From Variovorax brevis (GTDB lineage: Bacteria > Pseudomonadota > Gammaproteobacteria > Burkholderiales > Burkholderiaceae_C), in assembly GCF_030317105.1 (NCBI RefSeq), contig NZ_JASZYG010000005.1, positions 496,001 to 560,000 of the forward strand: 64,000 nucleotides of DNA. Reading direction: 5' to 3'. This document shows, piece by piece, positions 57,691-64,000 of the stretch; the first letter of the stretch is position 1; each line of letters begins with the position of its first letter. The position numbers were made by a program, and so were the translations under genes. The notes below the pieces were generated by a model that was given only the letters and a program-made list of their open reading frames with translations, made no database searches and was not told where the DNA came from.

Positions 57691-58569
57691 ATGCAACTGT
57701 TGTCAGCGCTTCTCAGCGGCTTCGGCCTGGGGAGCATGTATGGCCTGATGGCCCTCGGATTCCATGTGACCTATGCCGTGTCGGGCACGGTCAATTTCGC
57801 GCAGGGCAGTTCGATGATGCTGGGCGCGGTGTTGACCTTCGCCTTTGCGCAGACGCTCGGCTGGCCCATGGCGCTGGCTGTGCTGCTGGCCTTGTTGCTG
57901 TGCGCGCTGTACGGCCTTGTGGTGGAGTTCCTGGCGGTGCGGCCCTTTGCCAGCCGCGGCTCGAACGCGTGGCTGATCGCGACGGTGGCGCTGGGCATCG
58001 TGCTGGACAACGTCGTGCTGTTCACCTTCGGCAAGGAGCCGCGCAGCCTGCCTTCGCCGCTGGCGGTGTCGCCGGTGTCCATCGGCGGTGTGGGGCTGGG
58101 GGTGTATCCCTTGCAGCTGGTCATTCCTGTCGTGGGGTTGGCGCTTGCGGGCGTGCTGCATGCGGTGTCGCGTCGCACGCGCTGGGGCGTGGCGATGCTG
58201 GCCGTGGTGCAGAACCGCGACGCGTCGCGGCTCATGGGGATTCCGATCAAGCGCGTGGTGGCGCTGGCCTTTGCGATGTCTGCCGTGTTTGCGGGCGTTG
58301 CAGGGGTGCTGATCGCGCCGCTGTTCAACGTCAACGCGGACATGGGGACGCTGTTCGGGCTCAAGGCTTTTGCGGTGGCGATCCTGGGCGGCATCGGTAG
58401 CCCTTGGGGCGTGATGGTGGCCGGATTGCTCTTCGGGATTCTTGAATCGCTCATCACGTCGACGCTGGGGTCGAGCTACACGCAGATCCTGAGCTTTGCC
58501 TTGGTGATCGTGGTGCTGGCGATGCGGCCCAATGGCTTGTTCGGGCGGGCTGAGGTGAAGAAAGTATGA
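57691..58569 (+). CDS. LivH-type ABC transporter permease
   Basis: A 292-residue permease with eight or so hydrophobic segments: MQLLSALLSGFGLGSMYGLMALGFHVTYAVSGTVNFAQGSS at the N-terminus, and LFGLKAFAVAILGGIGSPWGVMVAGLLFGILESL near the C-terminus. These are the standard LivH blocks, although NFAQG replaces the more usual NFAHG. It follows the receptor gene by 33 bp and precedes the fused LivM-LivG-LivF protein. Confidence 0.92.
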   Translation: MQLLSALLSGFGLGSMYGLMALGFHVTYAVSGTVNFAQGSSMMLGAVLTFAFAQTLGWPMALAVLLALLLCALYGLVVEFLAVRPFASRGSNAWLIATVALGIVLDNVVLFTFGKEPRSLPSPLAVSPVSIGGVGLGVYPLQLVIPVVGLALAGVLHAVSRRTRWGVAMLAVVQNRDASRLMGIPIKRVVALAFAMSAVFAGVAGVLIAPLFNVNADMGTLFGLKAFAVAILGGIGSPWGVMVAGLLFGILESLITSTLGSSYTQILSFALVIVVLAMRPNGLFGRAEVKKV

Positions 58570-58651
58570 GTGCGCGCCTTGCCGCCCCACGCAAGCTCGC
58601 ACTCCCTCTGGGGGCAGTGAGGACACGAAGTGCCGAACAGGGGGCCAAACA
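58570..58651. repeat. Comamonadaceae-type intergenic G/C element
   Basis: The 82-bp spacer between the two permease genes contains GCACTCCCTCTGGGGGCAGTG followed by ACGAAGTGCCGAACAGGGGG, an element of a kind I recall between genes in Variovorax/Acidovorax genomes. CCCTC/GGGGG and GCAC/GTGC blocks can pair into a hairpin. It may modulate expression of the fused protein. Confidence 0.45.
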
Positions 58652-61216
58652 ATGAGTGCGGTGTTGCCCTTTGCTTCGTCGCCTTCAGCAGCGTCGTCTC
58701 CACGGCTCGGGCTTGGCTCGATGCCGCAGATCCTTGCCGTTCTCGTGTTGCTGGTCGCCGGCATCGCCGCCGCGGCGGGCGTCAACGGCTACTACGTCTT
58801 CGTGTTGGCAAACGTGGCCTTGCTGGCCATCGTCGGCATCGGGCTCAACGTGTTGCAGGGGCTCACCGGGCAGGTGTCTTTCGGGCACGTGGGCTTCTAC
58901 GCGATTGGCGCCTATGCGGTAGGCATTCTCACGACCAAATATGGATGGAGCTTCTGGGCGGCATGGCCACTGGCTGCTGCGATGGCGGGCGTCATGGGTG
59001 CGTTGCTGGCCTTGCCCGCCTTGCGCGTGAAGGGGCCCTATCTCGCGATGATCACCATCGCCTTCGGCTTCATCGTCGAGCACAGCGTGGTCGAGATGCG
59101 CGACCTCACGGGCGGCCAGAACGGCATCATGGGCATCGCCGCGCCGTCGCTGTTCGCAGGCGTGGTGCGCGGCGAGAAGGCGGTTGCGATGCTGGCCATC
59201 GTCACCGCGGGTCTCATGCTCGCGCTGTATGCGTGGCTCTCGCGCGGAACGTGGGGCGCCGCCATGCGTGCCGTGCGCGACAGCGAGACGGCGGCTGAGT
59301 CGGTGGGCATCAATCCGCTGGTGGTCAAGACGGTGGCATTTGCGGTGTCGGCCGTTGCGGCCGGTATCGCAGGCGGGCTGTTCGCGCCGCTCTCGGGCTT
59401 TGTGACGCCGAGCACTTTCGGCTTCGGGCAATCCATTCTTTTCGTGCTGGTGGTCGTCATCGGCGGTGCGGGGTCAATCGCCGGCCCGCTGGTCGGTGCC
59501 ATCGTGGTTGCGCTGCTGCCTGAAGTGCTGTCCAGCCTCGAGGAATACCGGCTGCTGTTCTTTGGCGCGCTGTTGCTGGTGGTGCTGTGGGCGGCGCCGG
59601 ATGGCGCGACGGGCTTGTGGCAGAAGATCCGTCGCCGCATCGGCGGTGCGCGCATCGTCGCAGCGCCGCGCGTGCCGTCGGGCGTCGCCGCGCTGCCCAC
59701 GCGAGAAGGCTTGAAGGGAAGCGCACTGGTGTCGGAAAAGCTGTCGATGCAATTCGGTGGCGTGCGTGCCGTGAGCGATCTCTCATTCGACGCCGCGCCC
59801 GGCCGCATCACGAGCCTGATCGGCCCCAACGGCGCGGGCAAGACGACGGCGCTCAACATGCTGAGCGGCTTCTATGTGCCCACAGGTGGCGGCTTCCGCC
59901 TGGGTGACGAAGCCTTGCAGGGACTGCCGTCGTGTGCCATTGCGCGGCGAGGCGTCGCACGCACCTATCAGACCTCACAACTCTTTGGCAGCCTCAGCGT
60001 GCTGGACAACGTGGCGCTGGCCGCCAGTCGCGGCGCGCTGGGGATGCTGTTCGGCGCGAGGCGCTTCAGCGCATCGCAGATTCGAAGCCGCGCGCAGGCG
60101 CTGCTCGACTTCTGCGGCTACCACGGCGCATTCGACACGCTCGCTACCGACTTGGCACACGTCGACCGCCGCCTGGTCGAGATCGCACGTGCGTTGGCGA
60201 CCGATCCACAGGTGCTGTTGCTGGACGAGCCCGCAGCCGGCCTTTCGCGCGAAGACAAGGAGCGGCTGGCCGCCTTGCTGCAACAGATTGCCGCGGCCGG
60301 CATCGGCGTGCTGGTGGTCGAGCACGACATGGAATTGGTGATGGGCATCTCGCATCACATCGTGGTGCTCGATGCCGGGCAGCATCTGGCCGCCGGCACG
60401 CCGGCCGAGGTGCAGGCCGATCCGCGTGTGCGTCAGGCCTATCTCGGCGAAGCGTTGGTGGCGCAGGGCGGTCCACGTGCGCGCTCCGCCAACCCGAGTG
60501 AAGCGCAGGAAATTCTCGGCGTCGGCGCATTGGTCGCAGGCTATGGCGCGGAGCCCGTGCTTCATGGCATCGACCTGCAGGTGCGCAGTGGCGAAGTCGT
60601 CGCACTGCTGGGGGCCAACGGCGCCGGCAAGTCCACGCTCATGCGTTCGCTGGGGGGGCTGCATCGGCCAGTGCATGGCGGCATTCATCTGCAAGGGCAC
60701 GAACTGGCGCGCCTGAGCGCGGAACTCATCGTGCAGCGCGGCCTGGTGCTCGTGCCCGAAGGCCGGCAGGTGTTTCCGGAACTGAGCGTGATCGACAACA
60801 TTCGCCTCGGTGCGTTCCGCCAGCCGCACGATCGCGAAGCGCGCGTCAATGAAATGTTCGATCGCTTTCCACGTCTGCGCGAGCGGCAACACCAGCGTGC
60901 CGGCCTGCTGTCGGGTGGCGAGCAACAGATGCTCGCCATTGCGCGCGGCCTCATGGCGCGCCCACGCATCCTGCTTCTCGACGAGCCTTCGCTTGGCCTG
61001 GCACCAAAGATCATCGCGGAGCTCTTCGCGGCGCTCGATGCCTTGCGTGCTGAAGGCATGACGATTCTGCTGGTGGACCAGATGGCGAGCCTTGCGCTGG
61101 CGCTGGCCGACCGCGCGTACGTCATCGAAGGCGGGCGCATCGTCGCGCAGGGAACGGCGCAAGAGATTGCCAGCGATGACGCGCTAGCACGTGCTTACCT
61201 CGGTGCGCAGCGGTAG
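58652..61216 (+). CDS. Fused LivM-LivG-LivF ABC transporter (permease plus two ATPase domains)
   Basis: One 854-residue chain holds three usually separate proteins. Residues about 25-325 are a LivM-type permease (GLNVLQGLTGQVSFGHVGFYAIGAY; ALRVKGPYLAMITIAFGFI). Residues about 355-600 are a LivG-type ATPase with Walker A at 391-399 (GPNGAGKTT) and Walker B VLLLDEPAAGL. Residues about 615-854 are a LivF-type ATPase with Walker A at 654 onward (GANGAGKST), VPEGRQVFPELSV, signature LSGGEQQ at 753-759 and LLLDEPSLGL. In the first ATPase the signature region reads LAHVDRR (501-507) instead of LSYGDQRR, so the Gly is lost. The reading frame is continuous with no internal stop. Confidence 0.93.
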   Translation: MSAVLPFASSPSAASSPRLGLGSMPQILAVLVLLVAGIAAAAGVNGYYVFVLANVALLAIVGIGLNVLQGLTGQVSFGHVGFYAIGAYAVGILTTKYGWSFWAAWPLAAAMAGVMGALLALPALRVKGPYLAMITIAFGFIVEHSVVEMRDLTGGQNGIMGIAAPSLFAGVVRGEKAVAMLAIVTAGLMLALYAWLSRGTWGAAMRAVRDSETAAESVGINPLVVKTVAFAVSAVAAGIAGGLFAPLSGFVTPSTFGFGQSILFVLVVVIGGAGSIAGPLVGAIVVALLPEVLSSLEEYRLLFFGALLLVVLWAAPDGATGLWQKIRRRIGGARIVAAPRVPSGVAALPTREGLKGSALVSEKLSMQFGGVRAVSDLSFDAAPGRITSLIGPNGAGKTTALNMLSGFYVPTGGGFRLGDEALQGLPSCAIARRGVARTYQTSQLFGSLSVLDNVALAASRGALGMLFGARRFSASQIRSRAQALLDFCGYHGAFDTLATDLAHVDRRLVEIARALATDPQVLLLDEPAAGLSREDKERLAALLQQIAAAGIGVLVVEHDMELVMGISHHIVVLDAGQHLAAGTPAEVQADPRVRQAYLGEALVAQGGPRARSANPSEAQEILGVGALVAGYGAEPVLHGIDLQVRSGEVVALLGANGAGKSTLMRSLGGLHRPVHGGIHLQGHELARLSAELIVQRGLVLVPEGRQVFPELSVIDNIRLGAFRQPHDREARVNEMFDRFPRLRERQHQRAGLLSGGEQQMLAIARGLMARPRILLLDEPSLGLAPKIIAELFAALDALRAEGMTILLVDQMASLALALADRAYVIEGGRIVAQGTAQEIASDDALARAYLGAQR

Positions 61217-61309
61217 GTGATGCCATGTGGGCGAGTGCGGCGTTCACCTACCAACAGATGGCTGGCCGTCTTTAGCGGCCGCATCACGCCGCGGGCCAAG
61301 GTGGGAGTC

Positions 61310-61546
61310 ATGAAAACACTCGCCACACTCCTCATCGCCTCGGCCACACTGGCCGGATGTGTCGCCGTTCCCTACGACGCTGGCCCGCCACCTCCGCAGG
61401 CACGTGCCAACTACGGCAGCGGCCACGGCCACGGCAACGGCGACCGTGACCACGACGGCATTCCGAACAAGTACGACCGCGATCGCGACAACGACCGCGT
61501 GCCCAACCAATACGACCGCCAGCCGAACAATCCGTATCGCCAATGA
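61310..61546 (+). CDS. Small lipoprotein with Asp/Asn-rich repeats
   Basis: A 78-residue protein. MKTLATLLIASATLAGC is a lipoprotein signal with Cys17. The C-terminal half carries repeats such as GDRDHDGIPNKYDRDRDND, RVPNQYDRQPNN, like thrombospondin type 3 calcium-binding repeats. A short His/Gly stretch (GSGHGHGNG) precedes them. Likely an outer-membrane-anchored cation-binding protein; the function is unknown. The ATG at 61310 has GGGAG 5 nt upstream. Confidence 0.78.
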   Translation: MKTLATLLIASATLAGCVAVPYDAGPPPPQARANYGSGHGHGNGDRDHDGIPNKYDRDRDNDRVPNQYDRQPNNPYRQ

Positions 61547-61689
61547 TCCGTCGGCCGTCGGCTGACCTTCGCTTGAAGCGCGCGCCTACAGCGCGTTGCC
61601 TCCATCGAGCTCTCTAATCCGCGTCAGCATCCGACACGATAAAAGCACGCACTCCAGCGGCTGCCGTTGGTTGGGGCAAGGGAAACACC

Positions 61690-63402
61690 ATGGGTATTCC
61701 TGTCAGCACCAAGCACGGCGAACCCAATGCGGGATCGGGCACTTCGCGTCGAAGCCTCATCCGGGGAGCCATCTTCTACGCCATGCTCGTTGGCGTGGGC
61801 GTCAGCACGACGGGTTGCGGTGGCGGAGGCGGAGGCGGCGGTGGGGGCAGCGACCCACCCGCTGACACAAGTCCCTTCGAGCACGGTGTCGCCAGCGGCG
61901 ATCCACTGTCGGACCGCGTCATCCTGTGGACGCGCGTCACCATGGCGAGCCCCGGCGCACTCAACGTCGATTGGGAAGTGGCGAGTGATGCCAACTTCGG
62001 CATCATCGTCGCGCGCGGAACGGCAACGACCAACGCCGATCGCGACTACACCGTGAAGGTCGATGCCGCCGGGCTTCAACCGGCCAGCGTTTACTACTAC
62101 CGCTTCCATGTCGGCCCCCAAGCCTCGCCCACAGGACGCACCAAGACCTTGCCTGTGGGCAACGTATCGCAGGTGCGCATGGCGGTGTTGTCGTGCGCGA
62201 ATTTCCCCGCGGGCTACTTCAACGTGTATGCGGAGGTTGCCAAGCGCACCGACATCGATGTGGCCCTGCATCTGGGCGACTACATCTACGAATACGGTCC
62301 CATCGGCTATGCGTCGCAACTCGCGTTCGTCATCGACCGGGAATCGAAACCATCGCACGAGATCCTGACGCTGGAAGACTACCGTCGACGTCACCAGCAA
62401 TACCGAAGCGACCCCGACTTGCGCGCGATGCATGCCAACGTGCCGGTGATCGCCGTGTGGGACGACCACGATGTTGCCGACAATGCCTGGTCCGGTGGTG
62501 CTTCCAATCATGACGAGGGAAGCGAGGGCAGCTTCACCGCGCGTCGCGCTGCGGCCGTGCAGGCATATCACGAGTGGCTGCCCACGCGCCTGCCCGATGC
62601 GGCCGACACCTTGAAGATCTATCGATCTTTCGACTTTGGCAATCTTGCGTCGCTGCACATGCTGGACACGCGGCTTGTCGGGCGCGACCAGCAGGTGTCG
62701 CTGGACCAATACCTGAGCGGCCTGGCCAATGGCCCCACACGCCAAATGCTGGGGCAGACGCAGTTCGACTGGCTGGCGGGACGCATGGGCGCATCCAGCG
62801 CGACGTGGCAGGTGCTGGGGCAGCAGGTGTTGATGGCGCGCATGGAACTGCCGCTGAGCGTGGCGAGCGCGATCACGCCGATCACGCTGGCCGAATACCT
62901 TGCGGCCCTCTCCACGCCGGACGCCTTGCGAAGCGACGAGCAACGCGCCCTGGTCAACCAGCGCCGCGCGCCCTACAACCTCGACGCGTGGGACGGCTAC
63001 CCGGCGGCGCGCGATGCGGTGCTGAGCCTGGCGCGGTCGCAGGGCAAGAACCTGGTCTCTCTGGCAGGGGACACGCACAACGCGTGGGGTGGCAACCTGA
63101 CGGATGCATCCGGGCAGCGCGTGGGCGTGGAGTTCGGTGCCGCGTCGGTGAGTTCGCCGGGCTTCGAGACTTTGCTGCCGCTGATTGCCAACGACCTCTT
63201 GGGCGATGCATTTCTCAAGATGGTGCCTGAGCTGCGTTATGCGCAGACGAGCAAGCGGGGCTATCTTGTTCTGACGCTGACGCCTTCAGAGGCGCGAGGG
63301 GATTGGATGGAAGTGAGCACGGTGTTAAGCCATGACTATTCGGTGAGCATGGCGGCCAGCTTGCGGACCTTGGTTGGGGCGCCTGACCTGGTGGGCGTGT
63401 AG
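61690..63402 (+). CDS. phoD: PhoD-like alkaline phosphatase/phosphodiesterase
   Basis: A 570-residue secreted phosphatase. The N-terminus has a twin-arginine motif (TSRRSLIRG, Arg20-Arg21) and a lipobox ending at Cys43, so it may be exported by Tat and lipidated. A polyglycine linker of about ten residues follows. The PhoD_N domain shows FEHGVASGDPLSDRVILWTRV, and the catalytic domain shows VLSCANFPAGYFN, LGDYIYEYG, WDDHDVADNAW and SLAGDTHNAWGGNL. It would release phosphate from phospho-mono- or diesters in the periplasm or outside. No PHO box was recognised upstream. Confidence 0.92.
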   Translation: MGIPVSTKHGEPNAGSGTSRRSLIRGAIFYAMLVGVGVSTTGCGGGGGGGGGGSDPPADTSPFEHGVASGDPLSDRVILWTRVTMASPGALNVDWEVASDANFGIIVARGTATTNADRDYTVKVDAAGLQPASVYYYRFHVGPQASPTGRTKTLPVGNVSQVRMAVLSCANFPAGYFNVYAEVAKRTDIDVALHLGDYIYEYGPIGYASQLAFVIDRESKPSHEILTLEDYRRRHQQYRSDPDLRAMHANVPVIAVWDDHDVADNAWSGGASNHDEGSEGSFTARRAAAVQAYHEWLPTRLPDAADTLKIYRSFDFGNLASLHMLDTRLVGRDQQVSLDQYLSGLANGPTRQMLGQTQFDWLAGRMGASSATWQVLGQQVLMARMELPLSVASAITPITLAEYLAALSTPDALRSDEQRALVNQRRAPYNLDAWDGYPAARDAVLSLARSQGKNLVSLAGDTHNAWGGNLTDASGQRVGVEFGAASVSSPGFETLLPLIANDLLGDAFLKMVPELRYAQTSKRGYLVLTLTPSEARGDWMEVSTVLSHDYSVSMAASLRTLVGAPDLVGV

Positions 63403-63450
63403 CGTCTTGCTCCATTGCGGGAGGGAGCAACACGAGGCACTTGATCTTCG

Positions 63451-63757
63451 TCCCCTCTCCCTCCGGGAGAGGGAGTAAGACGGGAGAGGTCTCTTGCTCC
63501 CTCGCCCCTCCGGGGAGAGGGTTGGGGTGAGGGGCAGCTGCCGTAGAACAGCCCCGCACTATCAACCGCCCGGAGCCCTCACCCCAACCCTCTCCCGGAG
63601 GGAGAGGGAGTAAGACGGGAGAGGTCTCTGCTCCCTCGCCCCTCCGGGGAGAGGGTTGGGGTGAGGGGCAACTGCCGTGGAACAGCCTCGCACTATCAAC
63701 CGCCCGGAGCCCTCACCCCAGCCCTCTCCCCGGAGGGAGAGGGAGCAAGAGCAAGAC
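63451..63757. repeat. Tandemly duplicated REP-like repeat array
   Basis: Palindromes of the CCCTCTCC/GGAGAGGG type recur at least five times in 300 bp. A 135-bp unit is present twice in tandem (63468-63602 and 63603-63737), with a third copy starting at 63738 and breaking off. The full units differ by about four substitutions and two single-base indels. The array fills most of the 358-bp spacer between the convergent phoD and DUF2277 genes and would form strong hairpins in either transcript. Confidence 0.88.
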
Positions 63758-63760
63758 GGG

Positions 63761-64000
63761 TCAGCTGTGTTGATGCGTGCCGAAGCGGGCGAGGGTGCGT
63801 GCCCGTGCCCGCGCCGCTTCGATCTCGCGGTCCCGTGGATCGGCTGTCGTCACCAACGATTCGATGAGCGTTCGCGCCGAAGCAGTCACATCCTCCACAG
63901 CCTTGTTGAACGCCGCCTCATTCGCCTTCGACGGCGCGGTGAAACCGCTCAGCTTGCGCACGAACTGCAGGGCCGCCGCGCGCATTTCTTCTTCCGTCGC
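63761..64000 (-). CDS. DUF2277 family protein (C-terminal part, cut by window edge)
   Basis: Reading in from the right edge, the 79 visible residues are ATEEEMRAAALQFVRKLSGF, then a KANEAAFNKAVEDV block, and TTADPRDREIEAARARARTL, ending GTHQHS. They match the small DUF2277 family, whose N-terminus (MCRNIKTL-type) would lie just outside the window. The Met at 63985 is internal to the family domain. The function is unknown; these are short, soluble helical proteins. Confidence 0.82.
   Translation of the reverse strand, partial: ATEEEMRAAALQFVRKLSGFTAPSKANEAAFNKAVEDVTASARTLIESLVTTADPRDREIEAARARARTLARFGTHQHS

Noticed and set aside
63468-63737. CRISPR-like repeat array
   Set aside because: There are only two full 135-bp units with no short repeat/unique spacer pattern; the repeats are palindromic REP-type elements, and no cas genes are present.

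Overview
The window is GC-rich, densely coding chromosomal DNA from a betaproteobacterium of the order Burkholderiales, most likely family Comamonadaceae (Variovorax/Ramlibacter-like). The pointers are the gene order ribF-ileS-lspA and ftsK-lolA-rarA next to trxB, an orphan Bug-type solute receptor, a DesA-type desaturase, a DUF2277 gene, and CCCTCTCC/GGAGAGGG intergenic palindromes that I associate with this family. The genus is an inference from remembered gene content; no search was run. I see no plasmid, phage, insertion sequence, CRISPR or rRNA signature.

Layout. 1-5.0 kb (minus): a cut Na/Pi-cotransporter-like gene and ribF-ileS-lspA. 5.1-6.5 kb: an HNH nuclease, a small secreted protein and an AT-rich spacer. 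6.5-9.6 kb: a paired acyl-CoA dehydrogenase operon and purN. 9.7-14.3 kb: a membrane M48 peptidase, RsmB-like rRNA methyltransferase and DesA desaturase. 14.4-21.4 kb: rpmB-rpmG, trxB, a Crp/Fnr regulator, ftsK-lolA-rarA. 21.5-25.2 kb: livHMGF transporter behind a structured leader. 25.3-32.9 kb: Bug receptor, iron-sulfur flavoreductase, an epimerase-like protein, RbsD/FucU protein, tRNA-Leu(CAA), cysM-Nudix-tusA-SGNH, galU. 32.9-41.4 kb: valS, then a tightly packed run yaaA / prolyl-hydroxylase-like / alpha-beta hydrolase / queF / degenerate histidine kinase, converging on topoisomerase IB. 41.5-49 kb: purine nucleoside permease-like lipoprotein, DUF2459 protein, dinB, DUF1089 protein, MHS-type permease, FMN alpha-hydroxyacid oxidase, ketopantoate reductase. 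49-54.5 kb: a 750-residue lipoprotein with 23 consecutive prolines, a 0.9 kb stretch without a supported gene, and pbpC. 54.5-61.2 kb: a GntR/FCD regulator plus polysaccharide-deacetylase-fold hydrolase, divergent from an ABC importer. 61.3-64 kb: small lipoprotein, PhoD-type phosphatase, tandem palindromic repeats and a cut DUF2277 gene.

The most notable unit is 54.6-61.2 kb. A regulator and a PuuE/allantoinase-like hydrolase face a three-protein importer in which the usual LivM, LivG and LivF are fused into one 854-residue chain. The first ATPase of that chain lacks the normal ABC signature. The divergent promoter region holds an ATTGT-TG-ACAAT palindrome of the kind bound by FCD-GntR proteins. 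The simplest reading is a substrate-induced uptake-and-hydrolysis module for a cyclic amide or other N-containing small molecule; the substrate is unknown.

Other points of interest are the hairpin-rich leader before livHMGF, a -10-like box 5-10 nt before the start codon of several genes (possible leaderless mRNAs), the polyproline lipoprotein, and a 135-bp tandem duplication of a palindromic repeat. Most of the remaining genes are ordinary housekeeping genes.
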